From NCBI GenBank assembly GCA_002314855.1, contig DCHQ01000039.1, forward strand, positions 72,109-136,108: a stretch of 64,000 bases of DNA, read 5' to 3'. The position numbers and the translations under genes are program-made. Under the pieces are notes generated by a model. That model was not told the origin of the DNA, searched no databases, and was given only the letters and a program-made list of their open reading frames with translations. Positions 8,890 through 18,117 of this stretch are shown here, one piece after another. Numbering within the stretch: the stretch's first letter is position 1; the number at the start of each line of letters is the position of its first letter. Source of the DNA: Lachnospiraceae bacterium UBA1748. GTDB lineage: Bacteria; Bacillota; Clostridia; Lachnospirales; Lachnospiraceae.

Positions 8890-8940
8890 GTTTGATTATC
8901 AAATTAATTTATTATCAAACTAATTGAAAGTCAAACTAAT
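8890..8940 (+). promoter_or_regulatory. FabT-type operator cluster of the fatty-acid operon
   Basis: GTTTGATTATCAAATT at 8890-8905 is a near-exact copy of the FabT palindrome described in streptococci and lactococci (TTTGATTATCAAA core). Two direct half-sites TCAAACTAAT follow at 8915-8924 and 8931-8940, and further halves AATCAAAC (8831-8838) and ATCAAAG (8854-8860) lie around the -35 box. The cluster is downstream of the -10 box, where a bound repressor would block transcription. The MarR-family gene at 17582 is the likely ligand. Confidence 0.8.
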
Positions 8941-8980
8941 AAAGTAAAAAATATTTATATTAAGTAAGGAGATTACAACA

Positions 8981-9208
8981 ATGTTAGAAAGAGTAAAAGA
9001 GATTATCGAAGAGAAGCTTGGTTTAGACGGAGTAGAGATTAAGGCAGAGACATCTTTCAAGGATGATCTTGGTGTTGATTCACTTGACCTTTTCGAGCTT
9101 GTAATGGCACTTGAAGATGAGTTTGGTACAGAGATTCCTTCTGAGGATCTTGAGCAGCTTACAACTGTTGGCGCTGTTGTAGAGTACATCGAGAACAAGA
9201 AGAACTAA
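8981..9208 (+). CDS. acpP: Acyl carrier protein
   Basis: A 75-residue acidic helical protein with the phosphopantetheine attachment motif [15 protein letters not shown] (Ser about 37), of normal ACP length. It carries growing acyl chains between the Fab enzymes encoded downstream. It is the first gene after the FabT-controlled promoter, with AAGGAG 13 bases before the ATG. Being first and having the strongest ribosome site agrees with the high amount of ACP cells need. Confidence 0.96.
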   Translation: MLERVKEIIEEKLGLDGVEIKAETSFKDDLGVDSLDLFELVMALEDEFGTEIPSEDLEQLTTVGAVVEYIENKKN

Positions 9209-9270
9209 TTATTAGATATTAATAATAAAACACGAATAGTAAGTGTTAATGGTTGATTAGGTAGAAGATT

Positions 9271-10206
9271 ATGAAGACTAAAATAACAGAATTGTTAGGT
9301 ATTGAATATCCAATCATCCAAGGTGGTATGGCATGGGTGGCAGAGCATAAGCTTGCTGCCGCCGTGTCTAATGCCGGTGGACTTGGATTAATCGGTGCAG
9401 CATCAGCTCCACCAGAGATAGTAAGAGAAGAAGCTAGAAAATGTAGAGAACTTACAGATAAGCCATTTGGTGTAAATATAATGCTTCTCAACCCTAATGC
9501 AGATGAAGTTGCAAAGATGGTTGTTGAAGAAGGCGTGAAGGTAGTTACAACAGGTGCAGGTTCTCCTTCAAAATATATGAGCATGTGGAAAGAAGCAGGA
9601 GTTGTTGTTATTCCTGTAGTTGCAAGTGTTGCTATGGCTAAGATGATGGAAAGAGCTGGAGCAGACGCAGTAGTAGCAGAAGGAATGGAAAGTGGTGGAC
9701 ATATCGGTTCTACTACAACTATGGCTCTTTTACCACAGGTTGTTGATGCAGTATCTATTCCAGTTATTGGAGCAGGTGGTATCGGTGATGGTAGAGGTTT
9801 TGCAGCAGCTTATATGCTTGGTGCAGAAGCAGTTCAGATGGGTACAAGATTTGTTGTGGCCAATGAATCTATAGTTCATGAGAACTATAAGAACAAGGTT
9901 GTTAAGGCATCAGATGTTGATTCTGAGGTAACAGGTTTATCAACAGGTCATCCAGTAAGATGTCTTAGAAATAAGATGACTAGAGAGTACTTAAAGCTTG
10001 AAAAAGAAGGCGCAGAGTTCATGGAACTTGAGAAACTTACACTTGGTACTCTTAGAAATGCAGTTATTGACGGTGATGTTGTTAACGGTACAGTTATGGC
10101 AGGTCAGATTGCAGGACTTATTAAGAAGCAGCAGAGCTGTAAGGAAATGATTGAAGAAATCATGACTGAGGCTGAGGCTTTACTTGGTAATGGAGGAAGA
10201 AGATAA
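9271..10206 (+). CDS. fabK: Enoyl-ACP reductase II (FMN-dependent)
   Basis: The 311-residue protein begins KITELLGIEYPIIQGGMAWVA, continues with GGLGLIGAASAPPE, KPFGVNIML, the catalytic region GGHIGSTTTMALLPQ and GAEAVQMGTRFVVA, all typical of pneumococcal-type FabK. It reduces trans-2-enoyl-ACP in the last step of each elongation round using NAD(P)H and FMN. No FabI or FabL is present here, so this is the probable main reductase. The stop codon is adjacent to fabD (TAATGG), indicating coupled translation. Confidence 0.93.
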   Translation: MKTKITELLGIEYPIIQGGMAWVAEHKLAAAVSNAGGLGLIGAASAPPEIVREEARKCRELTDKPFGVNIMLLNPNADEVAKMVVEEGVKVVTTGAGSPSKYMSMWKEAGVVVIPVVASVAMAKMMERAGADAVVAEGMESGGHIGSTTTMALLPQVVDAVSIPVIGAGGIGDGRGFAAAYMLGAEAVQMGTRFVVANESIVHENYKNKVVKASDVDSEVTGLSTGHPVRCLRNKMTREYLKLEKEGAEFMELEKLTLGTLRNAVIDGDVVNGTVMAGQIAGLIKKQQSCKEMIEEIMTEAEALLGNGGRR

Positions 10207-11123
10207 TGGGCAAAATCGCATTCTTATTCCCAGGTCAGGGGGCTCAGGTTACTGGCATGGGTAAGGACTTTTACGATGAACTTGATTCAGCTAGAGAGAT
10301 TTATGATATAGCAAGCAAGGCAACAGGAATAGATGTTGCTGACCTTTGCTTTAATCCTAATGACAATCTTAATATTACTGAATATACACAGATTGCATTA
10401 CTTACTACTGAGGTTGCTATCTTACAGGTAATCAGAAATCTTGGTATCAAGCCTGATTATTGTGCAGGACTTAGTCTTGGTGAGTATGGTGCGTTAGCTG
10501 CAGCTGACGTTATGAGCAATGAAGATCTTTTCAAGGTTATCAGAAAGCGTGGCTTATATATGCAGGAAGCATATCCAGTTGGTGGTGCTATGATGGCTGT
10601 TCTTGGTCTTGATGCTGAGACAATTAAGGAAGCTTGCGATTCAATTGATGGAGTAGTATCTATCGCTAATGACAACTGTCCAGGACAGATTGTTATCACA
10701 GGTGAAGAGAAGGCAGTAGCTGCAGCAGGAGAATTACTTAGCTCTAAGGGTGCTAAGAGATGTATCCCACTTAAGGTTAGTGGACCATTCCACTCAGCAT
10801 TACTCGAGGGAGCAGGCAAGCAGCTTGCTGACGTACTTAAGGATGTTGAGGTTAAGGATCCAACAGTACCTTATATCTGTAATGTTGAAGCAGATGTTGT
10901 AAATAGTAAGGATAACATCAAGGAGCTTCTTGCTAAGCAGGTATCAAGCCCAGTTAGATTTAGAGAAAGTATATTAAAGCTTAAGGAACTTGGTGTTACT
11001 ACATTTGTTGAAATTGGACCAGGCAAGACACTGGCTGGTTTCATTAAGAAGACAGACAAGGACCTTACAGTAATTAATGTTGAGAAGATAGAAGACCTCG
11101 GCAAGTTAACTGCTACGGTCTAG
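10206..11123 (+). CDS. fabD: Malonyl-CoA:ACP transacylase
   Basis: About 305 residues starting IAFLFPGQGAQVTGMGKDF, with the nucleophile motif GLSLGEYGAL, a VSGPFHSALL histidine motif and EIGPGKTLAGF near the end. It moves malonyl groups from CoA to ACP to feed FabH and FabF. The residue before the active Ser loop is Leu (GLSLG) where E. coli has His (GHSLG); this variant is seen in other clostridial copies as I recall. It overlaps fabK by one base and precedes fabG by 18 bases. Confidence 0.95.
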   Translation: MGKIAFLFPGQGAQVTGMGKDFYDELDSAREIYDIASKATGIDVADLCFNPNDNLNITEYTQIALLTTEVAILQVIRNLGIKPDYCAGLSLGEYGALAAADVMSNEDLFKVIRKRGLYMQEAYPVGGAMMAVLGLDAETIKEACDSIDGVVSIANDNCPGQIVITGEEKAVAAAGELLSSKGAKRCIPLKVSGPFHSALLEGAGKQLADVLKDVEVKDPTVPYICNVEADVVNSKDNIKELLAKQVSSPVRFRESILKLKELGVTTFVEIGPGKTLAGFIKKTDKDLTVINVEKIEDLGKLTATV

Positions 11124-11141
11124 GAAATTAAGGAGAAAGAG

Positions 11142-11897
11142 ATGTTTGACAGCAAAACATTAGACGGCAAGATTGCGTTAGTTACAGGTGCCAGCCGTGG
11201 TATTGGTAGAGGTATCGCACTTGCTCTTGCAGGTTGTGGCGCCACTGTACTAGTTAACTACAACGGTTCTAAGGAACGTGCTGAGCAGGTTGTAGCTGAG
11301 ATAGCTAATATGGGTGGTCAGGCTGAAGTAATTGGTTGCAATGTATCAGACTACGCAGCATGCGAACAGATGGTTAAAGAAGTAATCGAGAAGTATGGCA
11401 AGGTTGATATCCTTGTTAACAACGCAGGCATTACAAGAGACAATCTTATAATGCGTATGAGTGAACAGGATTATGATGATGTTCTTAACACAAATCTTAA
11501 GGGAGCTTTCAATACTATGAAGCATCTTACTAGACACTTCCTTAAGAACAAGAGCGGAAAGATTATCAATATTTCATCAGTATCAGGTGTAATGGGTAAC
11601 GCAGGTCAGGCCAATTATTCAGCATCTAAAGCAGGTCTTATTGGACTTACAAAGAGTATTGCTAGAGAACTCTCAAGCAGAGGTATCTGCGTTAATGCAG
11701 TAGCTCCTGGTTTCATAGAGACAGAGATGACTAAGGCAATGCCTAAAAGCGTATTAGAAGGTGCTAAGGGAAGTATCCCACTTGGAAGAATTGGTGCTGT
11801 AGATGATATTGCGAACACAGTATTATTCCTTGCTAGTGATTATGCCAACTATATAACAGGTCAGGTTGTATGTGTTGACGGTGGTATGTCAATATAA
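11142..11897 (+). CDS. fabG: 3-oxoacyl-ACP reductase
   Basis: A 251-residue short-chain dehydrogenase with the NADPH loop [16 protein letters not shown] at about 88-91, ISSVSG and the YSASKAG catalytic Tyr-Lys pair, then [10 protein letters not shown] and a [10 protein letters not shown] end. It reduces 3-ketoacyl-ACP. The first nine residues (MFDSKTLDG) are slightly longer than in E. coli. AAGGAG precedes the ATG. Position between fabD and fabF is the standard fab arrangement. Confidence 0.95.
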   Translation: MFDSKTLDGKIALVTGASRGIGRGIALALAGCGATVLVNYNGSKERAEQVVAEIANMGGQAEVIGCNVSDYAACEQMVKEVIEKYGKVDILVNNAGITRDNLIMRMSEQDYDDVLNTNLKGAFNTMKHLTRHFLKNKSGKIINISSVSGVMGNAGQANYSASKAGLIGLTKSIARELSSRGICVNAVAPGFIETEMTKAMPKSVLEGAKGSIPLGRIGAVDDIANTVLFLASDYANYITGQVVCVDGGMSI

Positions 11898-11908
11898 GGA
11901 GATAACTT

Positions 11909-13144
11909 ATGAAGAAAAGAGTAGTAGTAACAGGTTTAGGAGCAATTACTCCTATCGGTAATGGTGTTGAGAATTTTTGGAAGGCTGTTAAAGATGAGCA
12001 GATAGGTTTTGCTCCTATTTCAAAATTCGATACAACTGATTTTAAGGTTAAGATTGCAGCAGAGGTTAAGGATTTCCATGCAGAAGATTATATGGATAAG
12101 AAGGCTGCTAGAAGAATGGAACTTTTCTGCCAGTATGCAATAGCGGCTGCTAAGGAAGCTATGGAAGATGCTGGTATCAATATGGAGTCTGAGGATCCAT
12201 ATAGAGTAGGTGTTTCTGTAGGTAGTGGTGTTGGTGCCCTTCAGGCTTATGAGAAGGAAATCACAACACTTAACACAAAGGGAAGTTCTCGTGTTAGTCC
12301 TATGTTTGTTCCTCTTGCAATCACTAATATGGCTGCTGGTAATATCAGTATCGCATTTGGTGCTAAGGGCAAGAATATCAATGTTGTAACAGCATGTGCT
12401 ACAGGTACTAACTCAATTGGTGAAGCATTTAGAACAATTGCATATGGTGATGCAGATGTGATGCTTGCAGGTGGTACAGAAGCCAGTGTATGTCCAATCG
12501 GTATTGCAGGATTTACTGCTCTTACAGCATTATCTACCAGCGAAGATCCAGCAAGATGTTCTATTCCTTTTGATAAGGACAGAAGCGGATTCGTAATGGG
12601 TGAAGGTGCTGGTGTAGTAATCCTTGAAGAGCTTGAGCATGCTAAGAAGCGTGGCGCTAAGATTTACGCTGAGGTACTTGGTTATGGATGTTCAGCTGAT
12701 GCTTTCCATATCACTTCTCCAGCAGAGGATGGCTCAGGTGCAGCAAGAGCAATGCTTAACGCAGTAGAAGATGCAGGAATCGATAAGAACGCACTTACAT
12801 ATATCAATGCACATGGTACAAGTACACATCATAACGACTTATTTGAGACTAGAGCAATCAAGCTTGCATTTGGTGATCATGCCAAGGATATTAAGGTTAA
12901 CTCAACAAAGTCTATGGTAGGACACTTACTTGGTGCTGCAGGTGCAGTTGAGTTTGTTACATGTGTTAAGACTGTTGAAGAAGGATTTATTCATAGAACA
13001 GTTGGTCTTCAGGAGACAGAAGAAGAACTTGATCTTAACTACTGTAAGACAAGCTTTACTGAGGATGTTCCTTATGCATTATCCAACTCACTTGGTTTTG
13101 GTGGACACAATGCCAGCATTCTTATTGGTAAGTACAGCGAATAA
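11909..13144 (+). CDS. fabF: Beta-ketoacyl-ACP synthase II
   Basis: This 411-residue condensing enzyme starts [17 protein letters not shown], carries the acyl-binding Cys in [15 protein letters not shown], the two catalytic His in [11 protein letters not shown] and GHLLGAAG, and ends with [11 protein letters not shown]. It elongates acyl-ACP with malonyl-ACP. Size and motifs match FabF. AAGGAGA lies 7 bases before the ATG, and fabZ follows after 14 bases. Confidence 0.96.
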   Translation: MKKRVVVTGLGAITPIGNGVENFWKAVKDEQIGFAPISKFDTTDFKVKIAAEVKDFHAEDYMDKKAARRMELFCQYAIAAAKEAMEDAGINMESEDPYRVGVSVGSGVGALQAYEKEITTLNTKGSSRVSPMFVPLAITNMAAGNISIAFGAKGKNINVVTACATGTNSIGEAFRTIAYGDADVMLAGGTEASVCPIGIAGFTALTALSTSEDPARCSIPFDKDRSGFVMGEGAGVVILEELEHAKKRGAKIYAEVLGYGCSADAFHITSPAEDGSGAARAMLNAVEDAGIDKNALTYINAHGTSTHHNDLFETRAIKLAFGDHAKDIKVNSTKSMVGHLLGAAGAVEFVTCVKTVEEGFIHRTVGLQETEEELDLNYCKTSFTEDVPYALSNSLGFGGHNASILIGKYSE

Positions 13145-13158
13145 CTAGAGGTAGAACA

Positions 13159-13587
13159 ATGTCAGTTTATACAACAAAGGAGATTATGGATATTATTCCT
13201 CACAGATCTCCATTCCTTTTAATCGATACAATAGAAGAATTAGAAGTTGGCGTTCGTGCAGTTGGTAAGAAATGTGTAAGCATGAACGAGCCATATTTCA
13301 CAGGACATTTTCCAGGAAATCCTGTTATGCCTGGTGTGCTTATTATTGAGGCACTTGCTCAGGTTGGAGCAGTTGCTATGCTTTCAATGCCAGAAATCGC
13401 TGGTAAGACAGCTTATTTTGCAGGCATCGACAAGGCAAGATTCCGTCAGAAGGTTGTTCCAGGTGATGTTCTTATGCTTGAAACAAGCATTATTAAGGTT
13501 AAGGGACCTATAGGTATAGGCAAGGCCGTAGCAACAGTTGATGGTAAGAAGGTCTGCGAAGCAGAACTTACATTTGCCATTGGTTAG
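13159..13587 (+). CDS. fabZ: 3-hydroxyacyl-ACP dehydratase
   Basis: A 142-residue hotdog-fold protein with [13 protein letters not shown] near the start, the catalytic His in [23 protein letters not shown], and [17 protein letters not shown]. It dehydrates 3-hydroxyacyl-ACP to trans-2-enoyl-ACP for FabK. No FabA, FabM or FabN-like isomerase is seen in the cluster, so the source of unsaturated fatty acids is not visible here. Confidence 0.95.
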   Translation: MSVYTTKEIMDIIPHRSPFLLIDTIEELEVGVRAVGKKCVSMNEPYFTGHFPGNPVMPGVLIIEALAQVGAVAMLSMPEIAGKTAYFAGIDKARFRQKVVPGDVLMLETSIIKVKGPIGIGKAVATVDGKKVCEAELTFAIG

Positions 13588-13633
13588 TTTGCGGAGTAGA
13601 TAATTCTATATTTGATTAGTGGTAGGTACTAAA

Positions 13634-15448
13634 ATGAAAGTTTTTAACGGTTTACACAGATTTAGAAGAATTAATAGAAACGTTATAGATACCGAAAAGA
13701 AGACTAGTGTTAAGAAGATTGACGTTTCATTTGGTATTCAGGATGTAGTAAAGGAGGCCGCTTCTGAGAAGACAGAGGCACCTGCTAATGCAAAAGTCGA
13801 AGAAAAAACAGACAACACATCTATCAAGTGCCCTAAGTGTGGCAAGATGGTGAACCGTGCCCGTGTTGTTAAGCAGAAATATGTATGCTACGAGTGCGGC
13901 GGATATTTTAGAGTTAAAGCCAACAATCGTATTAATATGATTGCTGACCCTAAGACCTTTAAGCCATGGTTCGAAGGGCTTACTAATGACAATCCTTTAT
14001 CTTTTGAAGGATACGAAGAGAAGCTTGCCAAGGTTAAGGCTGATACAGGTCTTGATGAAGCAGTTACAATCGGTAAGTGTAAAGTATTTGGTGAGGAAAT
14101 CGTTCTTGGTGTATGTGATTCAAGATTCCTTATGAGTAGTATGGGTCATGTAGTAGGTGAGAAGATTACTTTATCAATTGAGCGTGCCATCGAGGAGAAA
14201 CTTCCAGTATTTTTGTTCTGTTGTTCAGGTGGAGCAAGAATGCAGGAAGGAATCGTATCTCTTATGCAAATGGCTAAGACTTCGGCAGCCATTGAAAAGC
14301 TTGGAGAGGCAGGTTTATTATACTGTCCTATTCTTACTGATCCAACAACAGGTGGTGTAACAGCCAGCTTTGCAATGCTTGGTGACGTTATTATGGCTGA
14401 GCCAGGTGCACTTATTGGTTTTGCTGGTCCACGAGTTATCAGACAGACAATTGGCCAGGAACTTCCAGAAGGATTCCAGACAGCTGAGTTTTTAGTTGAG
14501 CATGGTATTATCGATGGTATTGTTAAGAGACAGAACCTTAAGAAGACCATTTACTTCTTAGTAAAGGCTCATCAGAACAAGGCAGGTAATTATGCGAAGT
14601 TCGGTGATATTGATTACAAGAGTGTTGTTTCAGAGCTTGTACGTGAGAAGGCTCACTATGCAGCTGAGAAGACAGCATGGGAGAAGATTAAGGCAGTAAG
14701 AAGCGTAAGCAGAGCTAGCTCTCTTGATTATATTGAAACAATATTTGATCAGTTTGTAGAAGCTCATGGTGATAGAGCGTTCCGCGATGATCCAGCTATT
14801 ATTGGTGGTATCGGTTTTATTGGCAGTCAGCCAGTTACTGTTATCGCTGGCCATAAGGGTAGGGATCTTCAGGAGTGTAAGGAACGTAACTATGGTATGC
14901 CTATGCCAGAAGGTTATCGTAAGGCTCTCCGTCTTATGAAACAGGCTGAGAAATTTAACAGACCAATAGTATGTTTTGTTAATACACCAGGTGCATTCCC
15001 AGGTATTGAAGCCGAGGAGCGTGGTATGGGTGAGTCAATCGCCCGTAACCTCAAGGAGATGTCAGCACTTAAGGTACCAGTACTCTGTATTCTTATAGGA
15101 GAAGGAGGTAGTGGTGGTGCTCTTGCAACAGCTGTTGGTAATGAAGTGTGGATGCTTGAGGATGCTACATATTCTATTCTTTCGCCAGAAGGATTTGCTT
15201 CTATTCTTTGGAAGGACGGTTCAAGAGCAGAGGAAGCCAGTGGAATCATGAAGATAACAGCAGGCGACCTTAAGGAGCTTAAGGTTATTGAGCAGATAAT
15301 TCCAGAGTTTGGCGGTGCTGATGATAGCACTAAGACAGCTATAGGAAGTACACTTCGTGAGAAGATATGCGAGTTCCTTAAGAAGTACGATGGTATGAAG
15401 CCAGAGGCTATTAAGGAAGAGCGTTACGAAAGATTTAGAAAGTTCTAG
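13634..15448 (+). CDS. accDA: Acetyl-CoA carboxylase carboxyltransferase, beta and alpha subunits fused
   Basis: About 604 residues combine AccD and AccA. A zinc ribbon (Cys 66, 69, 85, 88) is followed by the beta domain with [20 protein letters not shown] and [14 protein letters not shown]; the second half, from about residue 330, has [44 protein letters not shown] and [10 protein letters not shown] of the alpha subunit. It transfers carboxyl from biotin carrier to acetyl-CoA to make malonyl-CoA. ATG 13634 is preferred; a GTG at 13619 is possible. The carrier (accB) and biotin carboxylase (accC), usually in this operon, are absent. Confidence 0.93.
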   Translation: MKVFNGLHRFRRINRNVIDTEKKTSVKKIDVSFGIQDVVKEAASEKTEAPANAKVEEKTDNTSIKCPKCGKMVNRARVVKQKYVCYECGGYFRVKANNRINMIADPKTFKPWFEGLTNDNPLSFEGYEEKLAKVKADTGLDEAVTIGKCKVFGEEIVLGVCDSRFLMSSMGHVVGEKITLSIERAIEEKLPVFLFCCSGGARMQEGIVSLMQMAKTSAAIEKLGEAGLLYCPILTDPTTGGVTASFAMLGDVIMAEPGALIGFAGPRVIRQTIGQELPEGFQTAEFLVEHGIIDGIVKRQNLKKTIYFLVKAHQNKAGNYAKFGDIDYKSVVSELVREKAHYAAEKTAWEKIKAVRSVSRASSLDYIETIFDQFVEAHGDRAFRDDPAIIGGIGFIGSQPVTVIAGHKGRDLQECKERNYGMPMPEGYRKALRLMKQAEKFNRPIVCFVNTPGAFPGIEAEERGMGESIARNLKEMSALKVPVLCILIGEGGSGGALATAVGNEVWMLEDATYSILSPEGFASILWKDGSRAEEASGIMKITAGDLKELKVIEQIIPEFGGADDSTKTAIGSTLREKICEFLKKYDGMKPEAIKEERYERFRKF

Positions 15449-15469
15449 GATTAGTAAGGATTTATTAGG

Positions 15470-16522
15470 ATGAGTGAAAATAGATTGATAATAGGTGATC
15501 TTGTTGCCGGAGTTCCAGTTGTCCAGGGCGGTATGGGAGTTGGCGTAAGCCTTTCAGGACTGGCCAGCGCTGTGGCTAGAGCAGGAGGAATAGGCGTTAT
15601 TTCAACTGCGCAGATAGGCTTTAAAGATCCGAACTTTAATAATGCTCCTATTGAGTGCAACTTAAAGGCTATTAAGACTGAAATAGAAAAAGCAAAGAGT
15701 ATGGCTGAAGGTGGAATCATAGGCGTCAATATTATGGTGGCTACCAAGCGTTATGAGGATTATGTACGCGCAGCAGCCTCAGCTGGAGTTGATATCATAA
15801 TTTCAGGAGCTGGTCTTCCTATGAATCTTCCAGAATTAGTAGAGGGAAGTAATGTAAAGATAGCCCCTATTGTATCTAGTCGAAAAGCACTTGATGTTCT
15901 TACTAAGTACTGGTTAAAGAAATATAACAAGCTTCCGGATATGGTAGTAATAGAGGGACCACGTGCTGGTGGCCATCTTGGATTTACCAGAGAGGAGTTA
16001 GATGAGTTTACTGTGGAAAGCTATGATGCTGAGATAGTAAACATCATAGAAGGAGTTTGCAATCTTGGTGATACTAATGGTGTACATATCCCTGTTGTAG
16101 TAGCAGGTGGTGTATATACAAGGGATGACCTTGAGCATTACAAGGCACTTGGTGCCGATGGCGTACAGATGGCTACAAGATTTGTTACAACTGTGGAGTG
16201 TGATGCCAGTGATGCTTATAAGCAGACTTATATTAATGCTAGCGAAGAAGATATTGTGATTATTAAGAGTCCAGTTGGTATGCCAGGACGAGCTATTCAC
16301 AATGCATTTGTTGATAGAGTTGCAAGTGGTGAGCGTTTTATGAAAGGCTGCAGACAGTGTGTTAAGACCTGTAACCCAGCTACAACACCATTTTGTATTA
16401 CAGAAGCTCTTATTAATGCAGTAGAGGGTAGAGTTGATGAGGGTTTACTTTTCTGTGGTACCAACGCATACAGGGCTAACAAGATTGAAACCGTGGCTGA
16501 TATTATGGAGGAATTTGCATAA
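15470..16522 (+). CDS. Second FabK/nitronate monooxygenase-like flavoprotein
   Basis: The 350-residue TIM-barrel flavoprotein shares VVQGGMGVGVSLSGLASAVARAGGIG with the NMO/FabK family, then IGVNIMVA, an EGPRAGGHLGF motif with the conserved His, VVAGGVYTRDD and GADGVQMATRFVTT. Near the C-terminus it has a Cys-rich stretch GCRQCVKTCNPATTPFC that fabK at 9271 lacks. It sits inside the fab operon between accDA and fabH and overlaps fabH by one base, which suggests a lipid-related role, either another enoyl reductase or a detoxifying nitronate oxidase. Function is not certain. Confidence 0.8.
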   Translation: MSENRLIIGDLVAGVPVVQGGMGVGVSLSGLASAVARAGGIGVISTAQIGFKDPNFNNAPIECNLKAIKTEIEKAKSMAEGGIIGVNIMVATKRYEDYVRAAASAGVDIIISGAGLPMNLPELVEGSNVKIAPIVSSRKALDVLTKYWLKKYNKLPDMVVIEGPRAGGHLGFTREELDEFTVESYDAEIVNIIEGVCNLGDTNGVHIPVVVAGGVYTRDDLEHYKALGADGVQMATRFVTTVECDASDAYKQTYINASEEDIVIIKSPVGMPGRAIHNAFVDRVASGERFMKGCRQCVKTCNPATTPFCITEALINAVEGRVDEGLLFCGTNAYRANKIETVADIMEEFA

Positions 16523-17490
16523 TGAATATGCATATATTAGGTACAGGAAGCGCACTTCCTAGTACTGTAGTTACTAACGATGATTTGACAAAATATATGG
16601 AAACATCAGATGAATGGATAAGAGAGCGTACAGGTATCGGTAGCAGACATCTTTCAACTGGTGAGACAGTTGCTTCACTTGCAATCGAGGCTTGTAACAA
16701 GGCTCTTGAGAATGCAGGTAAAAAGGCTGAGGATGTTGAGCTTATTCTTGTAGCAACATGTTCACCTGAAATGATGCTTCCTTGCTGTGCTTGTCAGGTT
16801 CAGGCTGGTATAGGTGCAAGTAAGGCAGTAGCTTTTGATGTTAATGCAGCCTGCGCAGGATTTTTATTCTCACTTAATACTGCTTACTCTTACCTTAAGA
16901 GTGGTATGTATAAAAATGCACTTGTAGTAGGTGCAGAGGTTCTATCCAAGATTATGGACTGGGAAGATAGAACTACATGTATCCTTTTTGGTGATGGAGC
17001 AGGTGCTGTTTATGTTGAAGCAGCTGAGGATGAAGAAGATACATACTCTTTCGTACAGCATTCTGATGGTGTGAAAGGTATGGTTCTTAAGTGTGGAACA
17101 AGAGATCTTAACAATCCATTATACAAGGGTGAAGAGCAGAGCAAGTTTGTATGGATGGATGGCCGTGAGATATTCAAGTTTGCAGTTGGTCAGATTCCAG
17201 TTTGCATTAATGAAGCAATGGACAAGGCTGGATTAACTAAGGACAATATTGATCTATTCATTCTTCATCAGGCTAATAAGCGTATAATCAGTTCTATTGC
17301 CAAGAGAATGGAGCTTCCTGAGGATAGATTCCCTACTAATGTTGAGCGTGTTGGTAACATGTCATCAGCTGCTATTCCAGTACTCCTTGATGAGTGCAAT
17401 AGAAATGGCCAGTTAAAGAAGGGCATGCGCCTTGTTCTTTCAGGATTTGGTGCAGGACTTACATTTGGTGCATCAATTTTTTCATGGTAG
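16522..17490 (+). CDS. fabH: Beta-ketoacyl-ACP synthase III
   Basis: This 322-residue initiator condensing enzyme has GTGSALPSTVVTN, SDEWIRERTGI, the active Cys in VNAACAGFLFSL, LFGDGAGAVYVE, the His in ILHQANKRI and the Asn in VGNMSSAAIPVLLDE. It joins an acyl-CoA starter to malonyl-ACP. Its place at the end of the operon differs from the streptococcal order, where fabH precedes acpP. An in-frame ATG two codons later (16528) is an alternative start. Confidence 0.95.
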   Translation: MNMHILGTGSALPSTVVTNDDLTKYMETSDEWIRERTGIGSRHLSTGETVASLAIEACNKALENAGKKAEDVELILVATCSPEMMLPCCACQVQAGIGASKAVAFDVNAACAGFLFSLNTAYSYLKSGMYKNALVVGAEVLSKIMDWEDRTTCILFGDGAGAVYVEAAEDEEDTYSFVQHSDGVKGMVLKCGTRDLNNPLYKGEEQSKFVWMDGREIFKFAVGQIPVCINEAMDKAGLTKDNIDLFILHQANKRIISSIAKRMELPEDRFPTNVERVGNMSSAAIPVLLDECNRNGQLKKGMRLVLSGFGAGLTFGASIFSW

Positions 17491-17496
17491 ATATTA

Positions 17497-17566
17497 TTGT
17501 AACGATGCTATATAATTAACATAACAGTATATTCAGTTTCGTTTCAACAATAAAGAGTTTATGTTA
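17497..17566 (+). promoter_or_regulatory. Possible secondary promoter and inverted repeat before the MarR gene
   Basis: TATAAT at 17511-17516 lies 66 bases before the regulator gene, without a clear -35. An 8-bp inverted repeat TAACATAA (17517-17524) and TTATGTTA (17559-17566) follows. The FabT palindrome seen at 8890 is not repeated here. No terminator separates fabH from this gene, so read-through from the fab promoter is also likely. Confidence 0.4.
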
Positions 17567-17581
17567 TAGAAAGAGGAACAT

Positions 17582-18019
17582 ATGTCAGAATCGACTAGAG
17601 GCCTTAATGAAATGCTTGTGAGCCTTTTCAACCATGTTATGGATGTGGAGTCGCAGGCTGTTATAACAGAAGAATATAAGGATATTACCAATAACGATAT
17701 GCATGTTATCGAAGCAGTTGGAGTTGGTGAAAAGCGTAAGATGTCTGAAGTGGCTAAGAGACTTTCAGTTACTCAGGGAACACTCACAATCAATGTTACT
17801 GCCCTTGAGAATAAGGGTTATGTGGTAAGAGAGAGAAGTGAGAAGGACAAGAGAGTAGTGTATGTTACACTTACTGAGAGAGGACGTAAGGCATTTTATC
17901 ATCATAGAGATTTCCATAAGAATATGATTAGATCAGTTGTTGGCGATCTTGATGATGACGAGAAGAGACTGCTTTATAAGTGCCTTAAGAAGCTGGATGC
18001 TTTCTTTAGTCCAGAATAA
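17582..18019 (+). CDS. fabT: MarR-family regulator, probable FabT
   Basis: The 145-residue protein has a MarR winged helix: MSEVAKRLSVTQGTLTINVTALENKGYVVRERSEKDKRVVYVTLTERG. FabT in streptococci is a MarR protein that, with long-chain acyl-ACP as co-repressor, shuts down the fab operon. Identity here rests on two facts: it ends the fab cluster, and a FabT-type palindrome overlaps the cluster promoter. In streptococci the gene is upstream of fabH; here it is last. A feedback loop through acyl-ACP is inferred, not shown. Confidence 0.8.
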   Translation: MSESTRGLNEMLVSLFNHVMDVESQAVITEEYKDITNNDMHVIEAVGVGEKRKMSEVAKRLSVTQGTLTINVTALENKGYVVRERSEKDKRVVYVTLTERGRKAFYHHRDFHKNMIRSVVGDLDDDEKRLLYKCLKKLDAFFSPE

Positions 18020-18046
18020 GAGACTGAATAAAATAAGGACAATTAG

Positions 18047-18093
18047 TTGTATTTAAGGGGTGATATATTATATAATGTGTCGACCCCTTTTAA
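18047..18093 (+). terminator. Hairpin ending the fab-fabT operon, overlapping a thrH promoter candidate
   Basis: AAGGGGT (18055-18061) plus GATATAT pair with ATGTGTC and ACCCCTT (to 18089), one bulged G, loop of about six bases, then TTTT. The same DNA holds TTGTAT (18047-18052) and TATAAT (18071-18076), an 18-base-spaced promoter that would serve the next gene. Terminator and promoter therefore overlap physically. Confidence 0.65.
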
Positions 18094-18117
18094 TATTTAA
18101 GAATGGAGATATTGATT

